Positions 55,166 through 64,000 are shown, counted from the stretch's first letter. The stretch: DNA of 64,000 nucleotides from Geomonas silvestris (GCF_014193515.1 NZ_BLXX01000006.1:1-64000); one strand, 5' to 3'. Notes: a model not told the origin generated them from the sequence alone. Numbers and translations are program-made.

Positions 55166-56722
55166 TTACCTGATGCCGTACTTGTTGAGGTGCGGGCCGT
55201 AGCGCTTGTCGGTCCCCTTGATGTGGTTCACCAGCCAGTCCTGCAGGAAGGTGATCACGTCCTGGGTGAGCACGGTTTCCCCTGAGCTGAACTTGCCGAT
55301 CAGATCGACCACCTGGTTCACCAGGTCCTGATGTATCTTCTTGTGCTGCGCCTCCTCGGGATACCCCGTCTTGGCGAAGACGGCCTCCTCGGCCGCGAAG
55401 TGGTTCACCGTGTAGTCCGCAAGCCCGTTCAGGATCTTGCCGATCGCCTCCTTGCTGCGCTTTTGCTGCATGGCATCGTGCAGGTCGTTGACCATGCGGA
55501 ACAGGATCTTGTGTTCCTCGTCCATCGAGCGTACCCCGGTGGAGAAGCTTTCGTCCCACTCCATGGCGCGTGCCAGCCGGAAGTGCCCCACCAGGGCGTG
55601 GAGGCTGTCCACCTGCTCGGCAAGCTTCTGGGTCGCGATGGTGGTGTCGTGGGCGCTCGCCACGTTGCGCTCCACCACGTCGGTGATCATCTGGATGTTG
55701 CCGGTGATTTCATGGGTGGTTGCGGTCTGCTCTTCAGCGGCGGTTGCCACCTGGCTTATCTGCATGGTGAGTTCGTTGATCTGCTGGTGGATCACGGCGA
55801 GAGCCTCGCCCGAGCGCGCCGCCTCGGTGGTGCCGCGCTCGACCTCGGTAACCCCCTCGGCCATGGAACCTACCGCCGTCTGGGTCTCGGACTGGATGCT
55901 GCGGATCATGGTGGCGATCTCTTTGGTCGCCTTGGTGGTGCGCTCGGCAAGGGCGCGCACCTCGTCGGCTACGACGGCAAAACCGCGCCCCTGTTCCCCG
56001 GCTCGAGCTGCCTCGATGGCGGCGTTGAGGGCGAGGAGGTTCGTCTGGTCGGCGATGTCCTCGATGGTGTTGACGATGACCCCGATCTGGTCCGAGCGCT
56101 CGCCCAGTCCGAGCACCGTTTGCGACGACTCGTTGACCCGGTGCGCGATGTGCCCCATGAGCACGCTGCTGTTTTGCACCAGGTCCTCTCCGGCCTGGGC
56201 CTGGGTGGTGACCTTCTGGGCGTTCTCCGCGGCGTAGAGGCAGTTGCGGGCGATGTCGCTCGAGGTTGCCGACATCTCCTCGCTGGCCGTTGCGATGCTG
56301 CCGGCCTGCATGGCGACCTCTTCGGCGGCGCAGGCCATGGTGTCCGTGGTCGACTGCACCAGGATCACCGACTCGCGCACCAGGTCCGCTACCGAGAAGA
56401 ACTGGCGCATCGCCTTGTTCATGTCCTCCATCATCGAGTTGAAGGCCTGCGCCAACCTGCCGAACTCACCGTGCCCAATCACCTTGGCGCGCACCGAGAG
56501 GTCGCCGCTGGCCGCTTCCTCGAGGACCCCGACCATGCCGGCCAGCGGGATGAAGGCCCGGTAGGCGAGCACTCCGAGCACCGCCGAGGTGAACGAGATG
56601 ACCAGGACACCGATGATGAGGTGGGCCCAGAATCCGCCTCCGGGGGCGGTGAGGGCAATAGCGGTGACTGCCAGGAAGGTGCTGACGATGTTGCCGAGAA
56701 CGATGCGTGCGGTAAAAGACAT
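55166..56722 (-). CDS. methyl-accepting chemotaxis protein fused to a hemerythrin domain
   Basis: A 518-residue chemoreceptor with two N-terminal membrane helices (about 5-25 and 30-52) and almost no periplasmic part, a HAMP domain (about 53-110) and the MA signalling domain with the hairpin tip [19 protein letters not shown] (near 222-240). A bacteriohemerythrin domain follows (about 387-518). Its iron ligands are all present: H in DEEHKIL, H and E in NHFAAEE, two H in HKKIHQDL, H and D in HIKGTD. The di-iron centre would bind O2 in the cytoplasm, so this is probably an oxygen or redox taxis receptor like DcrH. GGAG precedes ATG 56722 and a sigma-28 promoter lies at 56849-56875. Confidence 0.93.
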   Translation of the reverse strand: MSFTARIVLGNIVSTFLAVTAIALTAPGGGFWAHLIIGVLVISFTSAVLGVLAYRAFIPLAGMVGVLEEAASGDLSVRAKVIGHGEFGRLAQAFNSMMEDMNKAMRQFFSVADLVRESVILVQSTTDTMACAAEEVAMQAGSIATASEEMSATSSDIARNCLYAAENAQKVTTQAQAGEDLVQNSSVLMGHIAHRVNESSQTVLGLGERSDQIGVIVNTIEDIADQTNLLALNAAIEAARAGEQGRGFAVVADEVRALAERTTKATKEIATMIRSIQSETQTAVGSMAEGVTEVERGTTEAARSGEALAVIHQQINELTMQISQVATAAEEQTATTHEITGNIQMITDVVERNVASAHDTTIATQKLAEQVDSLHALVGHFRLARAMEWDESFSTGVRSMDEEHKILFRMVNDLHDAMQQKRSKEAIGKILNGLADYTVNHFAAEEAVFAKTGYPEEAQHKKIHQDLVNQVVDLIGKFSSGETVLTQDVITFLQDWLVNHIKGTDKRYGPHLNKYGIR

Positions 56723-56848
56723 GGTTTACTCCATTTTCGCCCTGGTGATCGGTCGAGGTGCGGGAAATAGTTTTGGATGGTTTGAAATGTTTGGTAAGTT
56801 TTTCTTTTTTTATTTCGACAACTTCCAAAACTGCCGGCGTTTCAGCTC

Positions 56849-56875
56849 TTCTCGGAAATGAAGTCGTAAACTTTA
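56849..56875 (-). promoter_or_regulatory. sigma-28 (FliA) promoter
   Basis: On the minus strand TAAAGTTT (56875-56868), 11 bp and TCCGAGAA (56856-56849) match the flagellar consensus TAAAGTTT-N11-GCCGATAA, with a perfect -35 and six of eight -10 positions. The leader to the chemoreceptor ATG is about 120 nt. This fits co-regulation with motility genes. Confidence 0.7.
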
Positions 56876-57163
56876 GAGAAAATTCCCATCATTTTTAGAG
56901 GTTATGGGTTCGTGGCGGGGTGTGGCGCCAAATACCCGAGGTTTAGTGCTTTTTCATGGCTGCCGCCTTTGGTGAGGGCCGCCAAATCATGACATTGGGG
57001 GTGAACTGGTCTGCAGAACACAGTGGTGCCAGGGGGGGGCTCTGGCATTCGTGAGGTTAGATGGTACACTTCGACAGGTTGCTTCCTCTCCTGCGAGCCC
57101 GACACTGTCTGCGTAAAACTCACTGCAACAACTTGGTTTTTCGACCGGTGACATCCGGATTTT

Positions 57164-57177
57164 TTGACTTTGGTCAA
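57164..57177 (+). promoter_or_regulatory. CRP/FNR-type palindrome upstream of nrfA
   Basis: TTGAC-TTTG-GTCAA is a perfect palindrome in both half-sites. It resembles binding sites of CRP/FNR-family regulators, in particular HcpR-type nitrosative stress regulators of delta-proteobacteria (TTGAC-N4-GTCAA). It is centred 133 bp before the nrfA ATG. Confidence 0.55.
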
Positions 57178-57303
57178 GGTATCGATGTTAAGCGGCTGTT
57201 AAGGTGCGGCAGTCTCGCCGAGGCTGTCGTGCGGGTTGCTGTACCAGACGAAGTGGCATTTTATGAGATGTACGATGCACATTAACTTAAAGGGGGTATC
57301 AAC

Positions 57304-58755
57304 ATGCAGAGGAAGAACCTGAAGCGTTGTGCTGCTGTGTTCCTGGTAGCTGCCGCGGCGATCTGGTCCGGCTGTACCCAGCACAAGGTCGAGCCGATGA
57401 AGTCCTCGGAGATAGCCGACGGAGCCGTCGATCCGGCCGAGTGGGGCAAGGTGTATCCGGAGCAGTACAAGCTCTGGAGGCAGACCGGGGAGCCGACTCC
57501 CGCCGGAAAGAGCAAGTACAAGCACGGCTACGACGTAGGCGAGGAGCGGCGCGACAAGCTCGACGAGTATCCGTTCCTGGCCCTTCTGTACAACGGCTGG
57601 GGCTTCGGCTCCGAGTACCGGGAACCGCGCGGCCACTACTTCATGGTTCAGGACCAGCTCGAGGTCGATCCCGGTCGCATCAAGGCTGGCGGCTCCTGCC
57701 TGACCTGCAAAACCCCCTACGCACCTATGCTGCACAAGCAGATGGGCGCGGCCTACTTCCCGACGCCGTACAAAGAGGTGCTGGCCCGTCTGCCCAAGGA
57801 CCAGCAGACCCTCGGCGTTGCCTGCGTCGACTGCCACGACAACCGCACCATGGCGCTCAAGATCTCCCGCGAGTTCACCCTGGGACGCGCCATGAAGGAG
57901 CTGGGGTTCGATGTGAAGACCATGGACCGCCAGCAGGGGCGCAACCTGGTCTGCGCCCAGTGTCACGTCACCTACGTGATCCCCAAGGACGCCGAGATGC
58001 ACTCCACCGACGTCTACTTCCCCTGGCAGGGGAGCCAGGTCGGGCATATCACCATCGAGAACATCATCAAACAGATCAAGAGTTCCCCGGCCAACGGAGA
58101 GTGGAAACAGAGCGTCACCGGCTTCAAGCTCGGCTTCATCCGTCACCCCGAGTACGAGCTCTTCTCCAACGAGAGCCCGCACTGGCTGGCCGGCGTGAGC
58201 TGCGCCGACTGCCACATGCCGACCGTGACCGAGAACGGCAAGAAGGTCTCCGACCACAGGATCATGAGCCCGCTTAAAAGCGATCTGAAGGCCTGCGCCA
58301 CCTGCCACACCGAGAGCCCGGAGGCGCTGCGCGCCAAGGTGTACACCATCCAGGACAACACCATGACCATCTACCTGAAGGCCGGTTACGCGACTGCCAC
58401 CGACGCGAAGCTGTTCGAGATGGCCAACAAGGTCGAGGCCGCCGGGACCACGATCGACCGCTCGCTCTACGCCCAAGCCCGCGAGAACTACGAGCAGGCC
58501 TTCTACAGGGTGGTGTTCATCGGCGCCGAGAACTCTACCGGGTTTCACAACCCGAAAGAGACCTTCCGCGTCCTCAACGACGCCACCCGCTTTGCCGCGG
58601 CCGCCGAGGTCCAACTGCGCCAGGTCCTGGCCCAGGCCGGGCACCCGGCTCCCGAGAAGGTTGACCTGGAGCTCGCCAAGTACACCAACCAGCGCGGCAG
58701 CAAGAAACTGATGTTCAAACCCGAGCACGAGATCAAGGCACCCGCAGTTCAGTAG
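57304..58755 (+). CDS. nrfA: pentaheme cytochrome c nitrite reductase
   Basis: A 483-residue periplasmic NrfA that reduces nitrite to ammonium. It has an N-terminal export signal; a Cys at residue 24 (IWSGC) could be lipidated but the lipobox is poor. Five heme sites are seen: CLTCK (132-136, the active-site heme with Lys ligand) and CVDCH, CAQCH, CADCH and CATCH (174, 217, 300 and 331). Active-site Tyr lies in CHVTY and His in RHPEYE. Where calcium-type enzymes have KAQHPEYE, this one has FIRHPEYE, so an Arg (280) replaces the calcium ligands, as described for Geobacter lovleyi NrfA. No nrfH electron donor is adjacent. A terminator follows. Confidence 0.95.
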   Translation: MQRKNLKRCAAVFLVAAAAIWSGCTQHKVEPMKSSEIADGAVDPAEWGKVYPEQYKLWRQTGEPTPAGKSKYKHGYDVGEERRDKLDEYPFLALLYNGWGFGSEYREPRGHYFMVQDQLEVDPGRIKAGGSCLTCKTPYAPMLHKQMGAAYFPTPYKEVLARLPKDQQTLGVACVDCHDNRTMALKISREFTLGRAMKELGFDVKTMDRQQGRNLVCAQCHVTYVIPKDAEMHSTDVYFPWQGSQVGHITIENIIKQIKSSPANGEWKQSVTGFKLGFIRHPEYELFSNESPHWLAGVSCADCHMPTVTENGKKVSDHRIMSPLKSDLKACATCHTESPEALRAKVYTIQDNTMTIYLKAGYATATDAKLFEMANKVEAAGTTIDRSLYAQARENYEQAFYRVVFIGAENSTGFHNPKETFRVLNDATRFAAAAEVQLRQVLAQAGHPAPEKVDLELAKYTNQRGSKKLMFKPEHEIKAPAVQ

Positions 58756-58778
58756 ATACAAGCCTTGCTATTGAAACA

Positions 58779-58815
58779 AAACCCCGAAGGGAACTTACCC
58801 CTTCGGGGTTTTCTG
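58779..58815 (+). terminator. intrinsic terminator of nrfA
   Basis: The stem aaaccccgaagg with ccttcggggttt, with a short loop and a T-rich tail, starts 24 bp after the nrfA stop. Confidence 0.9.
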
Positions 58816-58892
58816 TTTGAGCCTCGTTTTTCCTGATGACGTGGATCGGTCGGTGGATAATAAAGAGGCTTTTAGGTTGTTATGAGCCTCGC

Positions 58893-58920
58893 TTGACTTG
58901 CCGTACCTTGGAGTTAGAAT
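58893..58920 (+). promoter_or_regulatory. sigma-70-type promoter
   Basis: TTGACT (58893-58898), 16 bp and TAGAAT (58915-58920) lie 52 bp before the ATG of the superoxide-reductase-like gene. Confidence 0.55.
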
Positions 58921-58971
58921 TCACCGGGTCGTCAACTCCGTCAACGCTGTGCTATAGCAAAGGAGGTGTGT

Positions 58972-59448
58972 ATGAACAGAAGGACCTTCATCAAGGGGGC
59001 TGTTGTCAGTTCACTGGCGGTTGGTATTGCGAAGCCTTCAGGTGCAGCCAGTTACTACCCGAACAATGTCGACCAGGCGCTCTTTGAGAACATCAACAGG
59101 GTCAAGGATCCGGCCAAAAAGACCCCGCTGGAAATGTCGCATGCACCGCACATCGTGGCGCCTGCCAGCGTGAAAGCGGGTGTTCCCTTCACGGTAGAGG
59201 TAAGCGTCGGCGAGCGGGTACACGTGATGAGCCCCGCGCACTGGATCGCGGACATCGCGCTCTACGTAGCCAACGAGCCGGCCGGTCGCGTCGAGTTGCA
59301 GCCCAAGGGACTTCTCGAACCGAAGGTCCAGTTCAACGTGACCTTGCCGGCTGACGCCTTCGTGGCGGGCAAGGTGACGTTGGTAGCAACGCAGCACTGC
59401 AATCTGCACGGTTACTGGGAGTCGCGCCGCGACATCCAGCTGGCCTGA
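58972..59448 (+). CDS. Tat-exported class II superoxide reductase-like (SORL) protein
   Basis: A 158-residue protein with a twin-arginine signal (MNRRTFIKGAVVSSLAVG, cleavage near residue 26). The mature part has the neelaredoxin/desulfoferrodoxin iron site: H in EMSHAPH, two H in VHVMSPAHWI, and the C and H of the CNLHG motif near the C-terminus. This set would give the Fe(His)4(Cys) centre of superoxide reductases. It lacks the extra desulforedoxin domain of class I enzymes. The Tat signal puts it in the periplasm, which is unusual for the classical cytoplasmic enzymes. AAAGGAGG precedes ATG 58972. It heads a possible four-gene operon. Confidence 0.85.
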   Translation: MNRRTFIKGAVVSSLAVGIAKPSGAASYYPNNVDQALFENINRVKDPAKKTPLEMSHAPHIVAPASVKAGVPFTVEVSVGERVHVMSPAHWIADIALYVANEPAGRVELQPKGLLEPKVQFNVTLPADAFVAGKVTLVATQHCNLHGYWESRRDIQLA

Positions 59449-59523
59449 CAAGCTGTCGGCTGAGGACGGACCGGCCCTGCGCCGGGTCCGTGTTGGGTTT
59501 TTGAAGGACTATTGGGAGGTCAC

Positions 59524-60531
59524 GTGGAAACCAGATTGTGGTCGGTGCCCCGGTTACTGGAACTCTCCGGTGGTTACTGGAGTACCTGTGCCTTGCACGC
59601 AGGCGTCAAACTGCAGCTCTTCACCCCCCTGGCGACCCAGCCGCTGAGTGCCGGGGAGTTGGCCGCCAAGCTCCAGGCGAACCCGCGCGGTCTGGCCATG
59701 CTGCTTGACGCGCTGAGCGCCCTGGGGCTTTTGGATAAAAACGGCGACCGGTATGTGGCCACCCCTTTCGCGGCCCAGTTTCTAAGCCGTGACTCCGCCG
59801 ACTACCTAGGCCACATCATCATGCATCACCACCACCTGGTAAGCAGCTGGAGCGAACTGGACCAGGCGGTACGCGGCGGAGGCCCGGTCCGGGAGCGCGT
59901 AGCGCACCAGGATGTCGCCGGGCAGCGCGAGAGCTTTCTGATGGGGATGTTCAACCTGGCCATGCTGATGGCGCCCAAAATCGTGCCGAACCTCGACCTG
60001 GCCGGCCGGCGCCGCTTGCTCGACCTGGGCGGCGGGCCGGGCACCTACGCCATCCATTTCTGCCAGGAGAACCCCGGGCTCAGCGCCGTGGTCTGCGATC
60101 TCCCCACTACGCGCGAGTTCGCCGAACAGACCGTGGAACGCTTCGGCCTGGCGGGGCGGATCAGTTTCGTCAGCAGGGACTTCGAGACCGAGGAGCTCCC
60201 TACCGGTTTCGACGCGGCCTGGTTGTCCCACATCCTGCACAGCATGGGTCCCGAGGGGTGCGCGGCTCTCTTAGGGAAAGCCATGCGGTCCCTGGAGCCC
60301 GGTGGGCTGATCCTGGTGCAGGAGTTCGTCCTGGACGATACGAAAAACGCGCCCCTTTTTCCTGCGCTCTTCTCGCTCAACATGCTGGTGGGGACGGCCC
60401 AGGGGCAGTCTTACAGCGAAAGCGAGCTGGTCGCCATGCTCGAGGCGGCCGGAGCCCGCGAGGTGCGGCGCATTCCGCTGCAACTACCCAACGGCTCCGG
60501 GATCATCGCCGGGGTGGCTCCCGGCCCTTGA
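59524..60531 (+). CDS. SAM-dependent O-methyltransferase (acetylserotonin O-methyltransferase-like)
   Basis: A 335-residue methyltransferase with an N-terminal helical dimerisation domain containing a winged helix (about 10-95, SAGELAAKLQANPRGLAMLLD) and a C-terminal Rossmann domain: LLDLGGGPGTYAIHF (about 164-178) is motif I, followed by CDLPTT and LEPGGLILVQEFVLD (about 258-272). This is the Methyltransf_2 layout used for small hydroxylated molecules, tetrapyrroles and quinone-like compounds. Start GTG 59524 follows GGGAGG; TTG 59512 is an alternative. It lies between a superoxide-reductase-like gene and a DUF1499 gene. The substrate is unknown. Confidence 0.85.
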   Translation: METRLWSVPRLLELSGGYWSTCALHAGVKLQLFTPLATQPLSAGELAAKLQANPRGLAMLLDALSALGLLDKNGDRYVATPFAAQFLSRDSADYLGHIIMHHHHLVSSWSELDQAVRGGGPVRERVAHQDVAGQRESFLMGMFNLAMLMAPKIVPNLDLAGRRRLLDLGGGPGTYAIHFCQENPGLSAVVCDLPTTREFAEQTVERFGLAGRISFVSRDFETEELPTGFDAAWLSHILHSMGPEGCAALLGKAMRSLEPGGLILVQEFVLDDTKNAPLFPALFSLNMLVGTAQGQSYSESELVAMLEAAGAREVRRIPLQLPNGSGIIAGVAPGP

Positions 60532-60558
60532 GCCGCCGCGAGCCGGAAAGGAGCAGCT

Positions 60559-61314
60559 ATGGCAGTTCCGGATAAAGTAACCGCGTGGGTCCGACCGCTG
60601 GCGCTTGCCGCCGTGGCAGCGTCTCTTGGTGCCCTCCTGCTCATGGCGTTCTCCGGATTCGGCACCCGGTTCGGGTTCTGGCACTTCAGGACCGGGTTCG
60701 CCATCCTGAAATGGTCCGCCGTTTTGGGGCTCGTTGCAGCCCTGCTGGCAGCCCTGGCCGCGTTCTGCGCCGGCAAGACCCGGCGTTACGGCGCCCTCTT
60801 GGCTGCGCTGCTCTCCTTCGGACTGGGTGTCGCCGCGTTTGCCGTCCCGTACTCCTGGAAACTCAAAGCGGGGCAGCTGCCGCGCATTCACGACATAACC
60901 ACCGACGTCGATCATCCCCCCCCGTTTGTCGCACTGGCCCCAGAGCGCAACGGCGAGGTCGCCTATCCCGGCGCCTCGGTGGCGGCCCAGCAGCTCAGGG
61001 CCTATCCGGAGCTGAAAACCGTGGTGCTCGGCGTCCCCATGGCACGTGCCTACCAGGCTGCCCTGGAGGCTGCCCGCGAGATGGGATGGCAGATCGCCGC
61101 GGCGGTTCCCGACGCAGGACGCATCGAGGCAACCGACACCACCTTCTGGTACGGGTTCAAGGACGACATCGTGATCCGGGTCTCGCCCGCCGGGGATCGC
61201 TCGCTTATCGACGTGCGCTCGGCGTCCCGCGTCGGCATCAGCGATGTCGGCACCAACGCTCAAAGGATCCGCACCTTTCTTGCCAAGCTGACGCAGCACC
61301 CTGCGCCGCGTTAG
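60559..61314 (+). CDS. DUF1499-domain membrane protein
   Basis: A 251-residue protein with three N-terminal membrane helices (about 13-33, 47-70 and 74-97) and a C-terminal DUF1499 domain (about 110-245; ATDTTFWYGFKDDIVIRV and DVRSASRVGISDVGTNAQRI). DUF1499 proteins are uncharacterised. AAAGGAG precedes ATG 60559, 27 bp after the methyltransferase stop, and the diheme cytochrome gene follows by 30 bp, indicating co-transcription. Confidence 0.85.
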   Translation: MAVPDKVTAWVRPLALAAVAASLGALLLMAFSGFGTRFGFWHFRTGFAILKWSAVLGLVAALLAALAAFCAGKTRRYGALLAALLSFGLGVAAFAVPYSWKLKAGQLPRIHDITTDVDHPPPFVALAPERNGEVAYPGASVAAQQLRAYPELKTVVLGVPMARAYQAALEAAREMGWQIAAAVPDAGRIEATDTTFWYGFKDDIVIRVSPAGDRSLIDVRSASRVGISDVGTNAQRIRTFLAKLTQHPAPR

Positions 61315-61344
61315 CTGGTACTTCCGTTGTTCTGGAGATAGTGA

Positions 61345-61614
61345 ATGAAGTTATCTGGCAGGGACTGGATCAGCATCGTAGGTGTGCTCGTGCTGGTGGG
61401 GTTGTTGGGGCTGGGAACCGGCAAAGGGAAGGGGAAGGCCATACCGCTGGACGACCGCCACCGCTCGAGCTACCTGGCCTTGAAGGACGGCCGCAGCCGG
61501 GCGCAGGTCGAACTCATCTGCGTTACCTGCCACAATAACACCTCGCTGCCGCTCCCCGAAAAGCATCCGCCCAAGGAACAGTGCCTGGTCTGTCATGACC
61601 TGGTCAGGTTGTAA
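61345..61614 (+). CDS. small membrane-anchored diheme cytochrome c
   Basis: An 89-residue protein with an N-terminal membrane anchor (about 9-25, ISIVGVLVLVGLLGLGTG) and two heme c sites, CVTCH (about 59-63) and CLVCH (about 81-85), both near the C-terminus. There is no obvious distal-ligand pattern beyond one His between the sites (EKHPP). It should be a periplasm-facing electron carrier, perhaps for the superoxide-reductase-like protein three genes upstream (inference). GGAG precedes ATG 61345. It is the last gene of the possible operon. Confidence 0.85.
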   Translation: MKLSGRDWISIVGVLVLVGLLGLGTGKGKGKAIPLDDRHRSSYLALKDGRSRAQVELICVTCHNNTSLPLPEKHPPKEQCLVCHDLVRL

Positions 61615-61922
61615 CCCCGCATCTAAACACGTTGAAAAGTAAATCGACTACTCCGATGTCAACCCTGCCGTTTCCTCCCGCCATGCCTGCCGCAATTTTG
61701 GGCTCACCGATTCATTGACGTGCAGTCGACGGTTTAGCGTCTCTTCCCCGTGTTGCCGTTTAAACGCCGAACCATAGCGATAACTGGTGTAATAACAGTC
61801 ATATAGAGCGCGAATGCGGCGTTTCGCGCCTCTGGCACAGCTTGTGCTCAAGCTCGATGAAAGAGTGCATTGGGCAACGGCGCCCGCGTGTCTCGGCTGA
61901 AACGTTACCTAAGGAGGTCACC
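61615..61922. other. intergenic region before nifV
   Basis: About 308 bp without a supported gene. A sigma-54-type site lies at 61833-61848. No terminator with a T tract is visible after the diheme cytochrome gene. I found no canonical NifA site (TGT-N10-ACA). Confidence 0.5.
61833..61848 (+). promoter_or_regulatory. candidate sigma-54 promoter of nifV
   Basis: TGGCACA (61833-61839), 4 bp and GTGCT (61844-61848) keep the invariant GG and GC at the same spacing as the nifH site. There is one mismatch in the -12 element. It lies 75 bp before the nifV ATG. Confidence 0.5.
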
Positions 61923-63086
61923 ATGGTCGGCTCATCCAAAAAGACGATACGCATCGGCGATACCACGCTTCGCGACGGCGAACAGACGGCCGGCGTCGTC
62001 TTCAGCGCCAAGGAGAAACTGGCGATAGCACGCGCCCTCGACGCCATGGGGGTGCACGAACTGGAGTGCGGCATCCCGGCCATGGGTGCGGAGGAGCGCG
62101 CCTCGATCCGCGCCCTGGTAAACCTCGGGCTCAGCGTCCGGCTTATCACCTGGAACCGCGCCCTCATACCCGACATCGAGGCGAGCATCTCCTGCGGCGT
62201 CGGTGCCGTGGACCTCTCCCTTTCGGTGTCAGACCTCATGATCGAGAGCAAGATCGGCAAAAGCCGGGAGTGGGTGAAAGAACAGCTGAAGCGCGCCCTG
62301 GGCTTTGCCAAGGACCACGGCCTCTACGTCTGCGTGGGGGGCGAGGATGCCAGCAGAGCCGATCTCGGCTTTCTCTGTGAACTCATGGGGATTGCCCAGG
62401 CGATGGGTGCGGAGCGCTTCCGCTTCTGCGATACCCTGGGGGTCATGGATCCCTTCGCGATGTATGAAAAAGTGGCGTCCCTGACTGCCGCGGCCCCCGG
62501 TCTGGAGATAGAGGTGCACACCCATAACGACCTCGGCATGGCAACGGCCAATGCGCTTGCCGGCGTCAAGGGGGGCGCGACCTACATCAGCACCACGGTG
62601 AACGGGTTGGGGGAGCGGGCAGGGAACGCCGCGCTGGAGGAGGTGGTGATGGCGCTCAAGGTGGCCTGCGGCATCGACGTCGGCATCGACACCCGCAAGC
62701 TCTCCGCGGTATCCCGCCTGGTGGGCAAGGCATCAAACCGCGACGTGCCGGCCTGGAAGGCGGTGGTGGGGGAGCGGGTCTTTTCCCACGAATCGGGGCT
62801 GCACACCGACGGCGTCCTCAAGAACCCCGCCAACTACGAGGGCTTTCCGCCCGAGGAGGTGGGGCTTACCCGCTACATCGTGGCCGGCAAGCACTCCGGC
62901 ACCAACGGCATCGTGGAGAGCTACCGGCAGATCGGCATACGGGTAAGCCGTGCGGAGGCCCAGTCGCTCATGGCCACCGTGCGCAGCACCGCGCAGCGCC
63001 TGAAACGCCCCCTGGGCGCCGCGGAACTGGAGAACCTCTACCAGCGCCTGATCGGCTCCGAGATCTGCCGGCTCTCGGCCGCTTAA
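61923..63086 (+). CDS. nifV: homocitrate synthase
   Basis: A 387-residue enzyme of the isopropylmalate synthase/homocitrate synthase family that makes the homocitrate ligand of the nitrogenase FeMo cofactor. The TIM barrel begins IGDTTLRDGEQTAGVVFS (metal Asp and the RDGEQ motif), with HTHNDLGMATANAL carrying the metal His pair (about 197-211) and NGLGERAGNA further on. The length lacks the LeuA regulatory domain, as in NifV. ATG 61923 follows AAGGAGG. Its place directly before nifH supports NifV over LeuA or HcS. Confidence 0.93.
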   Translation: MVGSSKKTIRIGDTTLRDGEQTAGVVFSAKEKLAIARALDAMGVHELECGIPAMGAEERASIRALVNLGLSVRLITWNRALIPDIEASISCGVGAVDLSLSVSDLMIESKIGKSREWVKEQLKRALGFAKDHGLYVCVGGEDASRADLGFLCELMGIAQAMGAERFRFCDTLGVMDPFAMYEKVASLTAAAPGLEIEVHTHNDLGMATANALAGVKGGATYISTTVNGLGERAGNAALEEVVMALKVACGIDVGIDTRKLSAVSRLVGKASNRDVPAWKAVVGERVFSHESGLHTDGVLKNPANYEGFPPEEVGLTRYIVAGKHSGTNGIVESYRQIGIRVSRAEAQSLMATVRSTAQRLKRPLGAAELENLYQRLIGSEICRLSAA

Positions 63087-63190
63087 TGAATTGCCCGGTG
63101 AATGACTAAAAGATAGGCAACTGCCTCGACAGATTGCGCCAGGAACGTAAAGTAGGGCGGTAAGACACGTAAAAACAGTAGTTTCAGGGT

Positions 63191-63206
63191 TGGCACGGTA
63201 GCTGCT
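63191..63206 (+). promoter_or_regulatory. sigma-54 promoter of nifH
   Basis: TGGCACG (63191-63197), 4 bp and CTGCT (63202-63206) fit TGGCACR-N4-TTGCW with one mismatch. The transcript would start near 63217, leaving a leader of about 250 nt. Confidence 0.75.
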
Positions 63207-63229
63207 AAGAGTAAGGCAAAACCGAATAA

Positions 63230-64000
<771 letters not shown>

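Larger units (their letters stand above)
56723..57303. other. divergent intergenic region with regulatory sites
   Basis: About 580 bp between the chemoreceptor (minus) and nrfA (plus). It holds a sigma-28 promoter (56849-56875) and a CRP/FNR-type palindrome (57164-57177). The middle, about 56900-57060, shows no recognisable signal. No gene is supported. Confidence 0.6.

Noticed and set aside
61345-61614. Diheme cytochrome as the NrfH partner of nrfA
   Set aside because: NrfH has four heme sites and about 150 residues or more; this protein has two sites and 89 residues and lies in a different transcription unit.

Overview
The window looks like chromosome of a Geobacter-type bacterium (order Geobacterales, for example Geobacter, Geomonas or Citrifermentans). 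The evidence is inferred from content: high-GC protein-coding DNA, multiheme c-type cytochromes, many chemoreceptors and c-di-GMP proteins, a selenoprotein next to a selenium-type LysR regulator, a TatD-radical SAM fusion, and nif genes preceded by sigma-54-type promoters. No rRNA, tRNA or CRISPR array was recognised.

Layout. 1-130: end of an IS256-family element running off the left edge. 313-1941: a chemoreceptor gene interrupted by one in-frame TAA. 2302-6286 (minus): a two-subunit molybdenum hydroxylase operon with its XdhC-like and MocA-like maturation factors. 7103-14399 (minus): a signalling operon of REC-PAS-GGDEF-EAL protein, TonB-dependent receptor, YfiR-like periplasmic protein and hybrid histidine kinase. 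14825-17093 (plus): a Met/His-rich periplasmic protein, a GerMN lipoprotein and a GrdB/PrdB-like selenoprotein whose UGA is followed by a well-placed SECIS-like hairpin. 17611-24265: small genes, a release-factor-like GGQ protein, the LysR regulator, a transglutaminase-like protein, a DUF815 ATPase and a FadL-type porin. 24528-34421: a methyltransferase and a c-di-GMP/sensory cluster (HD-GYP, PilZ, GGDEF, histidine kinase), two of whose members share the same uncharacterised N-terminal sensor module. 34428-39543 (minus): a DUF748/AsmA-like giant and TatD-radical SAM.

40039-43277 (minus): bioB-bioD-bioA behind a BirA-type operator. 43425-47069: a large PAS hybrid kinase. 47215-49065 (minus): epmA, efp and infA. 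49250-55038 (plus): housekeeping genes (rlmD, a TPR protein, HU, a Na/Pi transporter, Ppx/GppA). 55166-56722: a chemoreceptor-hemerythrin fusion with a good sigma-28 promoter. 57304-58755: pentaheme nitrite reductase NrfA of the type with Arg in place of calcium ligands. 58972-61614: a possible operon of a Tat-exported superoxide-reductase-like protein, an O-methyltransferase, a DUF1499 protein and a small diheme cytochrome. 61923-64000: nifV and the start of nifH.

The most interesting signals are the nifH leader (sigma-54-type promoter, a hexaloop hairpin with A1 and G4, then an intrinsic terminator directly before nifH, as expected for ANTAR-protein antitermination), the selenoprotein with its SECIS element, the sensor module shared by two neighbouring proteins, and several mobile-looking short repeats that reach into coding ends (bioA 3' end, transporter 5' end).
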